The position numbers and the translations under genes were made by a program. From NCBI GenBank assembly GCA_934464775.1, contig CAKSKG010000016.1, forward strand, positions 1-53,263: a DNA stretch of 53,263 bases. Reading direction: 5' to 3'. The notes beneath the pieces are model-generated. The model was not told the DNA's origin. It did no database searches and saw only the letters and a list, made by a program, of their open reading frames with translations. Source of the DNA: an uncultured Oscillospiraceae bacterium. Its GTDB lineage: Bacteria > Bacillota > Clostridia > Oscillospirales > Ruminococcaceae. Positions 16,252 through 25,207 of this stretch are shown here, piece after piece (within the stretch, counting starts at the first letter, position 1; every line of letters starts with the position of its first letter).

Positions 16252-17225
16252 AATACGTTTTCTATCTCGTCAATGAGACGGCGCAGGTCATCAAGACTTG
16301 TGAGCGTGCCGCATTTGTTCCTGAATTTCGCCGCAGAGGGTATGCCTCTTAGATAAAATGCGCACTGCCTCCTGCATTCGCTCATGGCTGTCCTTTCTCC
16401 CTTGAATTTTACGGTAAGCTCCGCCTGATGATACATTATCCTAAGCTTTTCCTCCGCAGTGGGCGGCGTGAAAGGCTCTCCCGAAAAATAGCTGTCTATC
16501 TCGGCGAAAAGATACGGTCTGCCGTAAGTTCCGCGTCCTGCCATAACAAGATCGCAGCCTGTTTCACGATACATTGCCGCCGCCTTTTCCGCCGAATCCA
16601 CATCGCCGTTGCCGATAACGGGTATCTTCACGGCTTCCTTTACCTTTCGGATAATGTCCCAGTCGGCGCTGCCGCTGTACATCTGCTTTTTCGTTCTGCC
16701 GTGTATCGTCACAGCAGCCGCTCCCGCAGATTCCATAAGCGCCGCAAACTCGGGTGCATTGATATGCTCATCGTCCCAGCCCTTGCGGAACTTCACGGTA
16801 ACGGGCACATCGGAATTGTTCACCGTTTCACGGACGATGCGGTACGCTCTGTCGGGGTCAAGCATAAGCGCACTTCCGCTGCCGTTTCCTGCGATCTTCG
16901 GCACGGGGCAGCCCATGTTTATGTCAACTATATCGGGGCGGTATTTCATGAGCATTCCTGCCGCCCTGCCCATAAATTCAGGCTCCTCACCAAAAAGCTG
17001 GAGCGCATAGGGACGCTCCTCATCAAGAACGGTGCAAAGCTCCTCGGTCTTTCTGTCGGAATAGCACATTCCCTTTGCGGATATCATTTCCGACACCATA
17101 TAAGCCGCACCGTATTCCTTGCAGACAAGACGGTATGCCCTGTCCGCCACCGACGCCATGGGCGCAAGGGCAGCCGTTTTCTTTATTTTAACTCCGCCGA
17201 TGGAGATGTATTCGTTATACGACAT
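16248..17225 (-). CDS. dusB: tRNA-dihydrouridine synthase (DusB type)
   Basis: A 325-residue flavoenzyme that reduces uridines of tRNA. The TIM barrel starts APMASVADRAYRL; the catalytic Cys lies in DINMGCPVPKIAGNGSGSAL, and the FMN-binding IHGRTKKQMYSG and IPVIGNGDV follow. The C-terminal helical domain ends at the stop. The start MSYNEYISIGG at 17225 overlaps the upstream hypothetical gene by 11 bases; AAGGA lies nine bases before it. Confidence 0.95.
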   Translation of the reverse strand: MSYNEYISIGGVKIKKTAALAPMASVADRAYRLVCKEYGAAYMVSEMISAKGMCYSDRKTEELCTVLDEERPYALQLFGEEPEFMGRAAGMLMKYRPDIVDINMGCPVPKIAGNGSGSALMLDPDRAYRIVRETVNNSDVPVTVKFRKGWDDEHINAPEFAALMESAGAAAVTIHGRTKKQMYSGSADWDIIRKVKEAVKIPVIGNGDVDSAEKAAAMYRETGCDLVMAGRGTYGRPYLFAEIDSYFSGEPFTPPTAEEKLRIMYHQAELTVKFKGERTAMSECRRQCAFYLRGIPSAAKFRNKCGTLTSLDDLRRLIDEIENVL

Positions 17226-17568
17226 GAATATTTGTATCCTTATCCTCCGATTCAAGAGCCTTATGCACCGCAAAAGCAGCCAGCGCCATGAGTATTGCGG
17301 GCATAAGATTCATTTTTCCCTTTTTCGATGAAACATAGACCGCCTTGGGATTGCCGTTCTTTCCCAGCGTTACCAGCTGTGCGGGGATATCTCCCTCAAC
17401 GATTATCTCGGTCTTTTTCGGCAGAAAGAGAGCGTTTGTTATCTGTGTCAGCAGGCTTGCCGCAGCTGATGCGGCAGCAGCCGATACAAAGCTTTCCGCA
17501 GCTTCACGAAGCAGCTTCTGTGTATTTTCATCGGGTGTGTATTCAAAATCACCGAATTTTATTTTCAT
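17215..17568 (-). CDS. Hypothetical protein with Ala-rich helix and C-terminal membrane segment
   Basis: A 117-residue protein of no recognised family. Residues 19-42 form an alanine-rich amphipathic helix (EAAESFVSAAAASAAASLL), the middle is a small strand-rich region (KKTEIIVEGDIPAQLVTLG), and residues 87-103 are a probable membrane segment followed by an acidic tail. It lies in the tRNA-modification operon and overlaps dusB by 11 bases, implying coupled expression but not revealing a role. AGGAAATGTCATAAA precedes the start. Confidence 0.7.
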   Translation of the reverse strand: MKIKFGDFEYTPDENTQKLLREAAESFVSAAAASAAASLLTQITNALFLPKKTEIIVEGDIPAQLVTLGKNGNPKAVYVSSKKGKMNLMPAILMALAAFAVHKALESEDKDTNIHVV

Positions 17569-17610
17569 TTTATGACATTTCCTTTCTGTATAATTTATAT
17601 GATTTATACT

Positions 17611-18828
17611 TTACGAATATGGATATCTGTACATAGTGACCACCCACCGCTGTACATCTTCATATTCGTTGTTTTCACTGTGATATATCCAGTCGGTAAC
17701 GTAGGACAGCTGAAAATCTCCGCCGTCGGTATAGCCGATGAACTTCCCGTTTTCGTCATATTTTTCCTGTCTGGTATAATAGGTTATCTTTTCACCGTTA
17801 TCCGACACACGATAGGAGCGGAAGGTGAGCATTCCCAGCGAATAATCATGCCTTGACTGCCCCGTGAGAGCGTACAACTCGCCGTCGATATCGTGATATT
17901 TCTGGGGAGAATCGTTTATCAGCGAACGGGCAAGAGTCTCCGAGAATATATTTTTCAGGTACTGTTCCAGCCCGTCCGTATCGGAAAATCGGCTGTCGTC
18001 TATTTTGAAAAAGTAATAGGGATTTTCGGGATCGTCGGGATTTTCCTCTTCACGGTAATCATCGTAATCGGAGATATTGTAGACATTTTCCGTGAAATAT
18101 CGTGCGGTATTGTTTGCAAGCCCCCAGTAGGCATAGCCGAAATACAGCGGATCATCGGGGGAAAGCTCCTCATAGCCGCAGGTGACGGACTGCTTTTTCG
18201 GGTCAAAGGAAAGGGTTCGTATCCTTACCATATCGTTTATATCGTCGGTGAACCCTGCGCTTTCGTCAACGATTATGCCGCTTATGAATTTCAGCGGCTC
18301 GGAATGATAAAGGGAAGTCCTTGCAAGATAATCCGATTCCGCATCGCTGTCGGCAGACTCATATATTTTCAGCCGAACGAATTTTCCGCCGCTTATCATA
18401 TAAAATCGGCTCACTTCATTTTCGCCGTCGGTAAAATCAAATCGGATAAGATCGGGAACAGGCTCTTCGTCGATATCGTTGGTGATTATCCTGCATATAT
18501 CCCCTGCGGAAGCGGAATCTCCGGGATAAAGCGGCTCAAAGCCGTCGGGGGGAAGTATCTCCTCAACAGATGCCTGATAGGAATTATCCTCCAGCACGGC
18601 GGTGATGCCCTTTTCGCCTCGGGACAATGTGAGCAGATAATTTGCGCTGCCGTCGGTAACTTCGGCTGTATATTCCTCAAAAGGCGGCTCCTCGCCGCTT
18701 TCGGCAGACTGCGTTTCGGCGGAAGCACCTGTTTCCTCCGATGAGGCGGTGTTTTCCGAACCCTTGGCACAGCCGCTCATTGAAGCCGCAAGCACCAGCA
18801 CGGACAGTATCAAAGCATATTTTTTCAC
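17611..18828 (-). CDS. Secreted lipoprotein, unknown function
   Basis: A 405-residue protein with a lipoprotein signal (MKKYALILSVLVLAASMSGC; Cys20 is the lipidation site) and a Ser/Glu-rich linker (21-50). The body is rich in Asp and Tyr. A segment around 285-330 (YLKNIFSETLARSLI, HDIDGELYALTG) faintly recalls IseA-like secreted domains, which I cannot confirm. It starts with GTG: AGGAGGG lies five bases before it, while the ATG two bases earlier runs straight into TGA. It directly follows the tadA stop. Confidence 0.8.
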   Translation of the reverse strand: MKKYALILSVLVLAASMSGCAKGSENTASSEETGASAETQSAESGEEPPFEEYTAEVTDGSANYLLTLSRGEKGITAVLEDNSYQASVEEILPPDGFEPLYPGDSASAGDICRIITNDIDEEPVPDLIRFDFTDGENEVSRFYMISGGKFVRLKIYESADSDAESDYLARTSLYHSEPLKFISGIIVDESAGFTDDINDMVRIRTLSFDPKKQSVTCGYEELSPDDPLYFGYAYWGLANNTARYFTENVYNISDYDDYREEENPDDPENPYYFFKIDDSRFSDTDGLEQYLKNIFSETLARSLINDSPQKYHDIDGELYALTGQSRHDYSLGMLTFRSYRVSDNGEKITYYTRQEKYDENGKFIGYTDGGDFQLSYVTDWIYHSENNEYEDVQRWVVTMYRYPYS

Positions 18829-18829
18829 A

Positions 18830-19543
18830 TTATCCCTCCTTTATAAGTGCAAGTGCGTCCGCTTCAAAGCCCATATCCCTGTACTGCTCCGAGATAATGA
18901 GCCGAGATACTGCGGAGCTGTCTCTGAATGAGACATATCCCACAGGCTTGCCCTTTCTGCGTATAAAGCGGCACTTATACCCATTGTTTATATCGCCGAT
19001 AATTTCACTTTCCGTAATATTGGCAAGCTCTGACGCACGGCGTATCTGATCTGGGGTGATGATATCCGAAAAGGAAACTCGCCCTTTGTTTTCACGCCTG
19101 CCGTTAAAAAAATCTTTCAGCAGAGCCGAACATTCTTCCTCCATAACTCCGCCGCAGACCGTGGGACGGTGATTATATCCCATGGAAAACATATCGGAAA
19201 CAGAGCCGCAGGAGCCTGCCTTTTTATCGTAAGCTCCAAAAACGACTTTATCCAGCCGTGAATTTATCACTGCTCCCGCACACATGGGGCACGGCTCAAG
19301 GGTAACATACAAAACACAGCCGCTGAGCCGCCAGCCGCCCAGTGTTTCACAGGCGGCACTGACTGCGGATATCTCCGCATGACCTATTGCCGTATGCTGT
19401 TTTTCACGGGTATTATATCCCGTCCCCACAACAAGACCGTCGCTTTTTCGGACAACTGCTGCCCCCACGGGAACATCTCCGTTTTCATAAGCCTTATGCG
19501 CCAGTTCAAGCGCCAGCTTCATATAATGTATATCATCGAGCAT
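18830..19543 (-). CDS. tadA: tRNA adenosine(34) deaminase TadA with a GNAT-like C-terminal extension
   Basis: A 237-residue protein. Residues 1-155 are a complete TadA: zinc and catalytic residues in GHAEISAV (HAE) and EPCPMCAGA (PCxxC). TadA converts A34 to inosine in tRNA-Arg(ACG). The family is usually 150-170 residues; the extra 80 residues include a loop and KPVGYVSFRD...ISEQYRDMGFEADAL, similar to the middle of GNAT acetyltransferases but lacking the rest. It is the second gene of the string starting at 20749. The extension could be a remnant of fusion or an RNA-binding add-on. Confidence 0.9.
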   Translation of the reverse strand: MLDDIHYMKLALELAHKAYENGDVPVGAAVVRKSDGLVVGTGYNTREKQHTAIGHAEISAVSAACETLGGWRLSGCVLYVTLEPCPMCAGAVINSRLDKVVFGAYDKKAGSCGSVSDMFSMGYNHRPTVCGGVMEEECSALLKDFFNGRRENKGRVSFSDIITPDQIRRASELANITESEIIGDINNGYKCRFIRRKGKPVGYVSFRDSSAVSRLIISEQYRDMGFEADALALIKEG

Positions 19544-19555
19544 TGCATTTCTCCG

Positions 19556-20749
19556 CTATATCCGTGTTGGGATAGAAAGGAGCATGACCGCCAGCGCAAG
19601 GCTGACCCAAAGGATAACAGGCGGACACGCAAAGAAATTCATCAGCTTTTCATATGAAGTAAGAAAAGTCTTTTTTATGGGCAGCTCTGTCTTATCGCTG
19701 TAATGCATAACAAAATGTATCACAAAGTAAAGTCCCACCGCAAAGCAGAACAGCATGAATGCATTATGGACCGATATAATATTGCTTGAAATTCTGTTCA
19801 TGAAAAACGACAGGAACCAATAAAATGCAGCCAGCGTCACACGCATTATAAAAGCGGTTATAACAGAGCCTGTACGCAGAACAAAATATCCTATAACAAC
19901 GGAATAGAAAAAGCACAGCGGGAACATTCTGATATCGCCGGACATAACAGCGGTGATAAATCCCGTTGCCATAAGTGCATATCCGTCGCCGAACTGACGG
20001 AGCAGCTGCATGAATGCGCCTCGGGTTATGATCTCATTCAATATCGGAAGCAGCACAACATTCAGCAGGAACATCAGCACGATATTCACATTGCCCTCGG
20101 GGATATACGAAGCTCGGTTGATATTAACGCCCAATGCCCTGAGAATAGCATAATAAGGGATACTGAGAACGATACTTACAGCGCCCGTCATAAGAGCCGC
20201 AGGAACAGATATCCTGAAAAGCGGACGGTTTGATATTTTTGTGGGCAGCATAACTCTGAGGGGCATTTTCGACACCCACACAACAGCCAGCACAGGAACT
20301 ATCCTAATAAATATCTGAACTATATAGCTATATATCAAAGCAACCTTTTCATCGCCGTAAAATCCGCCCGAAAGACGTATCATACCGATAGGCACGCCGA
20401 ATTTTCCGTTAAGTATCAGCGGAACGATATAATGGAACAGCATATTCATCACAGCGCAGGCAAGGAGAATATATCCTGCGATAGAGTTAACATGGCCCAT
20501 AGCGTGAGCCTCCATTGATTCGGGGATATCACGCACGAAGCCATAGCCGTCCTGATAGGTATATTCATTACGGTTATTGCGGTAGAAGAAGCCGAAAGAG
20601 CCCTTATTATCCTGACGCCATTTACGGTAATTTGCGGTATACTCCTTATCGAAGTGACGCATCGAATCACTTTCACGTTCGGCAGTGGTTTCCCTATCTG
20701 TTTCGGGAGACGGCTCCGCATTTACTTTATGTTTTTTCTTCGCTGCCAT
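19556..20749 (-). CDS. CPBP-like intramembrane protein, active-site residues degenerate
   Basis: A 397-residue protein with a hydrophilic charged N-terminus (1-85; a lysine-rich start) and about eight membrane segments. The region PILNEIITRGAFMQLL (235-250) matches motif 1 of CPBP/Abi glutamic proteases (EExxxR), but the first Glu is Asn (N238), and the histidines expected in motifs 2 and 3 (FxxxH, HxxxN) are absent in FITAVMSGDI and the following helix. The protein is therefore probably a non-catalytic relative. It heads the seven-gene minus-strand string. Confidence 0.75.
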   Translation of the reverse strand: MAAKKKHKVNAEPSPETDRETTAERESDSMRHFDKEYTANYRKWRQDNKGSFGFFYRNNRNEYTYQDGYGFVRDIPESMEAHAMGHVNSIAGYILLACAVMNMLFHYIVPLILNGKFGVPIGMIRLSGGFYGDEKVALIYSYIVQIFIRIVPVLAVVWVSKMPLRVMLPTKISNRPLFRISVPAALMTGAVSIVLSIPYYAILRALGVNINRASYIPEGNVNIVLMFLLNVVLLPILNEIITRGAFMQLLRQFGDGYALMATGFITAVMSGDIRMFPLCFFYSVVIGYFVLRTGSVITAFIMRVTLAAFYWFLSFFMNRISSNIISVHNAFMLFCFAVGLYFVIHFVMHYSDKTELPIKKTFLTSYEKLMNFFACPPVILWVSLALAVMLLSIPTRI

Positions 20750-20884
20750 TTATATTATCAGTCCTTTACATATACATATACTTATTATTATTTTAACACT
20801 TACGGCACATATGAATATACTGTATATTTTGTACAAATTGTTACTAAGTTATTTTCTGACTTTTCTTGAAAGACTTATTTTTTA

Positions 20885-21800
20885 ATTGTTGTTACTGTCT
20901 GCCTTATTTGGCTTTGATGTTACTGAAAAGCTTGCTTCTATTATTAATTCGTTGTTATTTCTACCGTCAAGACTTTCGGTTACTTAAAAGCTTACTTATA
21001 ATTTATAGAAATGTGTATCATATCACCTTCAAGTTTTGCAAAGGGAACACCAAAGGGCGAAGGAGAGGGGGGCTAACAGAAAAGCAGAAGCAAAAATCGA
21101 GGCGCCCCCCTCTCCTTACCCTTAGGTTTTCCCTCTGCACTCTCTTTCCTTACCCATCCTCACCTCCGCCTCGATTTTTGCAAATCCAGTTATTGCGCAT
21201 TCTTTAGATTTATTATAGTAAAGGTTCATGCAACGCTTATAACTTACTCTGTTTTATGGTGCGCTCAACCGACGTAAAAGCTGATATTTTCAACCTTTAA
21301 TGTTGAAAATATCAGCTTTTCTTTTTTTTACTTCAATTTACACGTCGGGTCGCTTAGTGCTTATAGATTGCAAGTAACTGTTGCTATCTGCCACTAAGCG
21401 ACCCGTCGGAGAAATTTAAGATTGAGAGTTACAACTATAATGAATGACTTGAAGTGATTCCTACACCAAATAGCCGACGGTTGAGCGCCACGAATGAAAA
21501 AGAGTAAATGGCGTAGATTTATGAGCCGTCGGCATAAGTAAATCTAAAGAGAATTTCTGATATGGATTTTCAAAAATCGGGCGGGGGATAAGGAAAGAGT
21601 GTGCAGAGGGAGAACCTAAAGGGGCGGCGCCCGATTTTTGTGTCGATTTATTTTTACCGCCCCTTTTGGTTCATCCCTTTGCCCGCCGGAGGCGGAACCT
21701 CCGCTTTCTCTATGGTTGCAAACCATACTACAAAATACTATAAACTAACAGCAAACACAATAAATAAAGAGAGAAACAGTTAAAAAACACCATTTAAGAG
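20885..21800 (+). repeat. Complete copy B of the 0.9-kb structured intergenic repeat
   Basis: Same modules and orientation as copy A, starting almost exactly 10 kb further on. The core hairpin stem here is AAAAGCTGATATTTTCAAC with its perfect complement; copy A has ATATATTC at that place with a matching change in the other arm, a compensatory pair. The hairpin GGGTCGCTTAGTG/CACTAAGCGACCC is longer than in A by three pairs. The terminal core stem CTTTAGATTTA/TAAATCTAAAG is kept with altered bases. It lies between the 3' end of the lipoprotein gene at 21894 and the 5' end of the CPBP-like gene. Confidence 0.85.
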
Positions 21801-21811
21801 ATGAAAATGAA

Positions 21812-21868
21812 CAAAAAAGCGGAGCGCCCACAAAACCCATAAAGGGTCCACGGACGCTCCGCTTCTTT
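21812..21868 (-). terminator. Terminator of the repeat-rich lipoprotein gene
   Basis: Read on the minus strand, AAGCGGAGCG(T) and (G)CGCTCCGCTT form the stem of a long hairpin with an inner GGACCC/GGGTTT pairing, followed by TTTTTTG. It starts about 25 bases after the stop codon. Confidence 0.85.
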
Positions 21869-21893
21869 TATTTGCCGTAAATTAAGTACTTAA

Positions 21894-22214
21894 TTATTCA
21901 GCAACTGCTTCGTCAGCAGCCTCTGTCTCAGCCTCTGCATCATCAGCAGCAGCCTCTGTCTCCTCAGCGGCAGCATCGTCAGCAGCAGCCTCTGTTTCCT
22001 CAGCAGCAGCGTCATCGGCAGCAGCCTCTGTTTCCTCAGCAGCAGCATCATCGGCAGCAGCCTCTGTCTCCTCAGCAGCAGCCTCTGTCTCAGCCTCGGC
22101 AGCAACTGTTGTATCAGATGTTGTCTCGTCTGTTGTAGTTGTGTCGTTACCGCAAGCTGTAAGGGAGAGAGCCATTACAGAAAGAACAGCAGCAATAGCA
22201 AGAATCTTTTTCAT
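21894..22214 (-). CDS. Small lipoprotein with a 12-residue acidic tandem repeat
   Basis: A 106-residue protein with a lipobox at LSLTAC (Cys20), a Thr-rich stretch (NDTTTTDETTSDTT) and then nearly four copies of AAADDAAAEETE, encoded by a 36-nt tandem DNA repeat at about 21950-22090. No enzymatic domain. Such repeats act as extended acidic stalks or spacers on the cell surface, and copy number can change by slippage. The start MKKIL at 22214 has AAAGGAA nine bases upstream; longer starts at 22223 or 22250 are less well placed. Confidence 0.85.
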   Translation of the reverse strand: MKKILAIAAVLSVMALSLTACGNDTTTTDETTSDTTVAAEAETEAAAEETEAAADDAAAEETEAAADDAAAEETEAAADDAAAEETEAAADDAEAETEAADEAVAE

Positions 22215-22471
22215 ATTGAACATTTCCTTTCTCTTCGGCAAATATATCACGATACATTTACCATAACTTTTAAACTTTTTTCACATTGTCCTTTTCTTTC
22301 GGACTTTATACATTTTACAATAATTTCACTTTTATTTCAAGCAGTTAAATTAACAAATAACAATAAAAAAACTCAATTATTTTGTGCGTTAACAACAATA
22401 AGATGAATAATTATTTATAATATTTGACTAACTTTTGTATTTTGGGCATTGTATACTACAATAATTAAAGG

Positions 22472-22505
22472 TCAATAATCCTTGTATGTAAACGATTATT
22501 CGGAG
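22472..22505 (+). promoter_or_regulatory. Hairpin just before the ribosome binding site of the recombinase operon
   Basis: AATAATC and GATTATT pair across a 13-nt loop and end immediately before CGGAGG, the ribosome binding site of the 22516 gene. A possible promoter lies just upstream (TTGTAT, 16-nt spacer, TACAAT ending near 22461). The hairpin could affect translation or mRNA stability. Confidence 0.45.
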
Positions 22506-22515
22506 GATTTTTACT

Positions 22516-22722
22516 ATGACGGTAAATTACGGCAAGTCCGCCTGTACGGTGTGGGTGAATGCAAGTGAAAAGAATACCTATAAACAGGACAAAACGTACA
22601 AATCCGCTGTTGAAACAGCCCGAAATAACGGTCTGCCTATATTCACATATATAGGCGGCGATGCTCCTCTGCTGAACGGATTTTCACGGCTGATAGATAA
22701 AAACGGGGCTTCCGACAGATGA
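22516..22722 (+). CDS. 68-residue protein preceding the serine recombinase
   Basis: A short basic/polar protein (MTVNYGKSACTVWVNASEKN...) of no recognised family, without membrane segments. CGGAGG lies nine bases upstream. Its last codons overlap the recombinase start (ATGA at 22719-22722), so the two are translationally coupled. That overlap suggests an accessory function, for example a directionality factor or regulator of recombination, but nothing in the sequence proves it. Confidence 0.65.
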   Translation: MTVNYGKSACTVWVNASEKNTYKQDKTYKSAVETARNNGLPIFTYIGGDAPLLNGFSRLIDKNGASDR

Positions 22723-24329
22723 ATGATGCCGCTCCGAGAATAGCCGCATACTGCCGTATCTCCGTTGATGAACAGGCAGGCGAGCTGAATACCTCTATCG
22801 AGAACCAGATAGATATTATAACAAAATATGTGAACGATAAGTTCCCCATGAGCGTTCCCGATTTCTACTGCGACCGTGACCGAAGCGGATATACCTTTGA
22901 ACAGCGTGAGGAATATCAGCGTATGCGGAGATATATCGTTGCAGGCAGGTATGATATCCTTATCGTAAAGGATCTTTCCAGATTTTCACGCCGAAACAGC
23001 AAGGGGCTTGTGGAGCTGGAGGATCTACGCGATATGGGAATGAGGATAATCGCCGTGCTGGACGGCATTGATTATCCCAAAAACGATGACTGGCTAAGTA
23101 TTCAGTTCCACTTTCTGCTGAACGAGATGCCCGTTACCGATGCATCAAAAAAGGTGCGGAGCGTTATCAGGAACCGCCAGCAGGAGGGCGAATGGATATG
23201 CGCAGTGCCCTACGGCTATTATCTTCACCCTCTGAAAAAGAACACCGTCTGTATCGACGAACGGGGCGCTGCGGCTGTCCGTGAGATATTCAGGCTGTAT
23301 CTTGAGGGCTGGGGCTACAAGCGCATTGCAGGCTATCTTACCGAAAAGGGCTATCCCACCGCCGCACGGCTGAAAGCTGTACAGTATGCCGAACGGGGCG
23401 GAAATGCCGATCCCGACAGCATCGAAAATGTATGGAGCCACAATTCCGTGGCGAATATTCTCGCCGATGATTTTTATACGGGCACGCTCCGCCAGAGAGT
23501 ATGGAGCAGAAAGGGCATAAATAAAAAGGATATCCGTCTGCCCGAATCGGAAAACATCGTATTTGAGGGGCATCACGACGCCGTGATCTCCCGTGAGGAT
23601 TTTCTCCGTGCCCGTGAGATACACGCCGAAAAGAAGCAGTCCCACAGCAGGATATCTCCGAAAAACAGCAATCCATACAGCGGAATGATATTCTGCGCCG
23701 ACTGCGGCAGTCCCATGTTTTCGGTAAATTATCCCGACAAGCCCCAAGCCTTTATATGCGGAAAATATCACCGCAGAGGAAGAAAGGGCTGTACCTCCCA
23801 CAGAATAAAGCGTGCGGCGGCGGATCAGGCTCTGACGGAATATCTTTTCTATGCCAAGGAAAAGCTCACAGCCGCAATAGCCGAGGACGGCATGAGGAAA
23901 AGCGGTGAATACGCAAAGGCGGCGGCAGAGGAATGCGAACGGCTGAACAAAAGGGCGGATATGCTGAAAGATCAGCTGCGGCAGTCGGAAAGAACACGTC
24001 TTGAACAGCTTGTCCGCTCCCCGGAAAGAACGGATATCATCAACGAAACATACGATGAGATATCAAAGGAGCTTACCGATGAGATAGAAGCCTGCCGCAG
24101 ACGTGCGGAGCTGCTGTCGGCAGACAGTGAAAAAAGAGCTTCCATGAAAGAAAGTGCAAAGCGTGTCATTGACGGCTTTGACAAGCTTATTGAAAAGATC
24201 GGTGACGGAAGCATATCCCGACAGGAGCTGTCGCTTATCGTCAAAAAGATATATGCGGGAAATGACGGCAGCCTTACCATAGAGCTTTGTGCGGACATCT
24301 CGGAGCTTATAGATGCGGCGGCGCCCTAA
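22719..24329 (+). CDS. Large serine recombinase
   Basis: A 536-residue site-specific recombinase. The resolvase catalytic domain (1-150) has the nucleophile in AAYCRISVDEQ (Ser15) and the conserved DLSRFSRR. A recombinase domain (about 170-290) precedes a zinc ribbon (CADCGSPMF then ICGKYHRRGRKGC, about 325-360) and a coiled coil (about 385-470). This is the architecture of phage and conjugative-transposon integrases and of sporulation-type excisases. Here it is not flanked by cargo, tRNA, transposition genes or visible attachment repeats, so it may be an element remnant or a domesticated DNA-rearranging enzyme. Confidence 0.93.
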   Translation: MNDAAPRIAAYCRISVDEQAGELNTSIENQIDIITKYVNDKFPMSVPDFYCDRDRSGYTFEQREEYQRMRRYIVAGRYDILIVKDLSRFSRRNSKGLVELEDLRDMGMRIIAVLDGIDYPKNDDWLSIQFHFLLNEMPVTDASKKVRSVIRNRQQEGEWICAVPYGYYLHPLKKNTVCIDERGAAAVREIFRLYLEGWGYKRIAGYLTEKGYPTAARLKAVQYAERGGNADPDSIENVWSHNSVANILADDFYTGTLRQRVWSRKGINKKDIRLPESENIVFEGHHDAVISREDFLRAREIHAEKKQSHSRISPKNSNPYSGMIFCADCGSPMFSVNYPDKPQAFICGKYHRRGRKGCTSHRIKRAAADQALTEYLFYAKEKLTAAIAEDGMRKSGEYAKAAAEECERLNKRADMLKDQLRQSERTRLEQLVRSPERTDIINETYDEISKELTDEIEACRRRAELLSADSEKRASMKESAKRVIDGFDKLIEKIGDGSISRQELSLIVKKIYAGNDGSLTIELCADISELIDAAAP

Positions 24330-24498
24330 ATAACATTGATCGTAATATAATATCATTGGTGATTCGTAAAAATTACAGTACATTATCACGATACTGTCAC
24401 AATGACATGGTATAATTCATTTCAAAGAATCGGACAAACAGTATCGTCCGAAGAAAAGGAGCAGGTCGGCGGCGATATTTCCCGTCGGCGAGAAAATT

Positions 24499-25182
24499 AT
24501 GTCAGACCCGTATTCCGTTCTGGGCGTATCGAGAGATGCCTCCGACGACGAAATAAAAAAGGCGTACCGCAGCCTTGTAAAAAAATATCACCCCGATCTT
24601 CACCCCAACGATGAAGCCGCCGCAAGAAAAATGAGCGAGATAAACGCCGCTTATGACATGATAAAAAGCGGCACGGACAGCGCTGGCCGTCCTGCGGGAG
24701 CTTACGGCTCCGACAGCGGCTATGCATCGTCATATTCGACGGGAAATGCTTCGGGCTACACAGGCTATTCGGGAAATGTATATGAGGACTTCTTCGGCGG
24801 CTTTGACTTTTTCGGCGGACAGTACCGCAGAGCCGATGATCTGGACGCAGCGGAAATATATATCCGTGCGGGAAGATACCGTGAAGCTATCCAGATGCTT
24901 GCCCGTGTAAGCGACAGAACGGCACGCTGGCATTATCTTTACGCCATTGCCTGCTACTACACCGGCAATGCACAGGCTGCCTGCGACAGCATTCGCACCG
25001 CCTCGGATATGGAACCCGACAACGCTTCCTATGAGGAAACAAAGGAAGCCATTCTCAAAACAGGCGGAAAACTCCGCCGCAGAAGCTCGCCGTTTATCAC
25101 ATTTATAAAGGTGATCGTTGTTATACAGATAATACAGATGCTTTTATGGATGCTCAACGGCACGGCTCTCATGTACAGATAG
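24499..25182 (+). CDS. DnaJ-domain membrane protein
   Basis: A 227-residue protein. Residues 2-65 are a J domain with the HPD motif (KKYHPDLHP) that stimulates Hsp70 ATPase. A Gly/Ser/Tyr-rich linker (about 70-110) resembles the G/F region, a helical tetratricopeptide-like stretch follows (about 115-190), and a C-terminal membrane segment (about 198-220) anchors it with the J domain in the cytoplasm. It lacks the zinc-finger and substrate domains of DnaJ proper, so it is a co-chaperone that recruits DnaK to the membrane. The upstream 24330-24498 interval holds only a possible -10 TATAAT near 24410. Confidence 0.88.
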   Translation: MSDPYSVLGVSRDASDDEIKKAYRSLVKKYHPDLHPNDEAAARKMSEINAAYDMIKSGTDSAGRPAGAYGSDSGYASSYSTGNASGYTGYSGNVYEDFFGGFDFFGGQYRRADDLDAAEIYIRAGRYREAIQMLARVSDRTARWHYLYAIACYYTGNAQAACDSIRTASDMEPDNASYEETKEAILKTGGKLRRRSSPFITFIKVIVVIQIIQMLLWMLNGTALMYR

Positions 25183-25207
25183 ATATTTCAAAGGAGCAAA
25201 AGATAGC

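Noticed and set aside
21950..22090. 36-nt tandem repeat as a CRISPR array
   Set aside because: Units are contiguous with no spacers, and they encode in-frame acidic residues.
22719..24329. An integrative element or prophage around the recombinase
   Set aside because: Neighbouring genes (lipoprotein, DnaJ-domain protein, zinc-ribbon protein) look chromosomal, and no flanking direct repeats were found.
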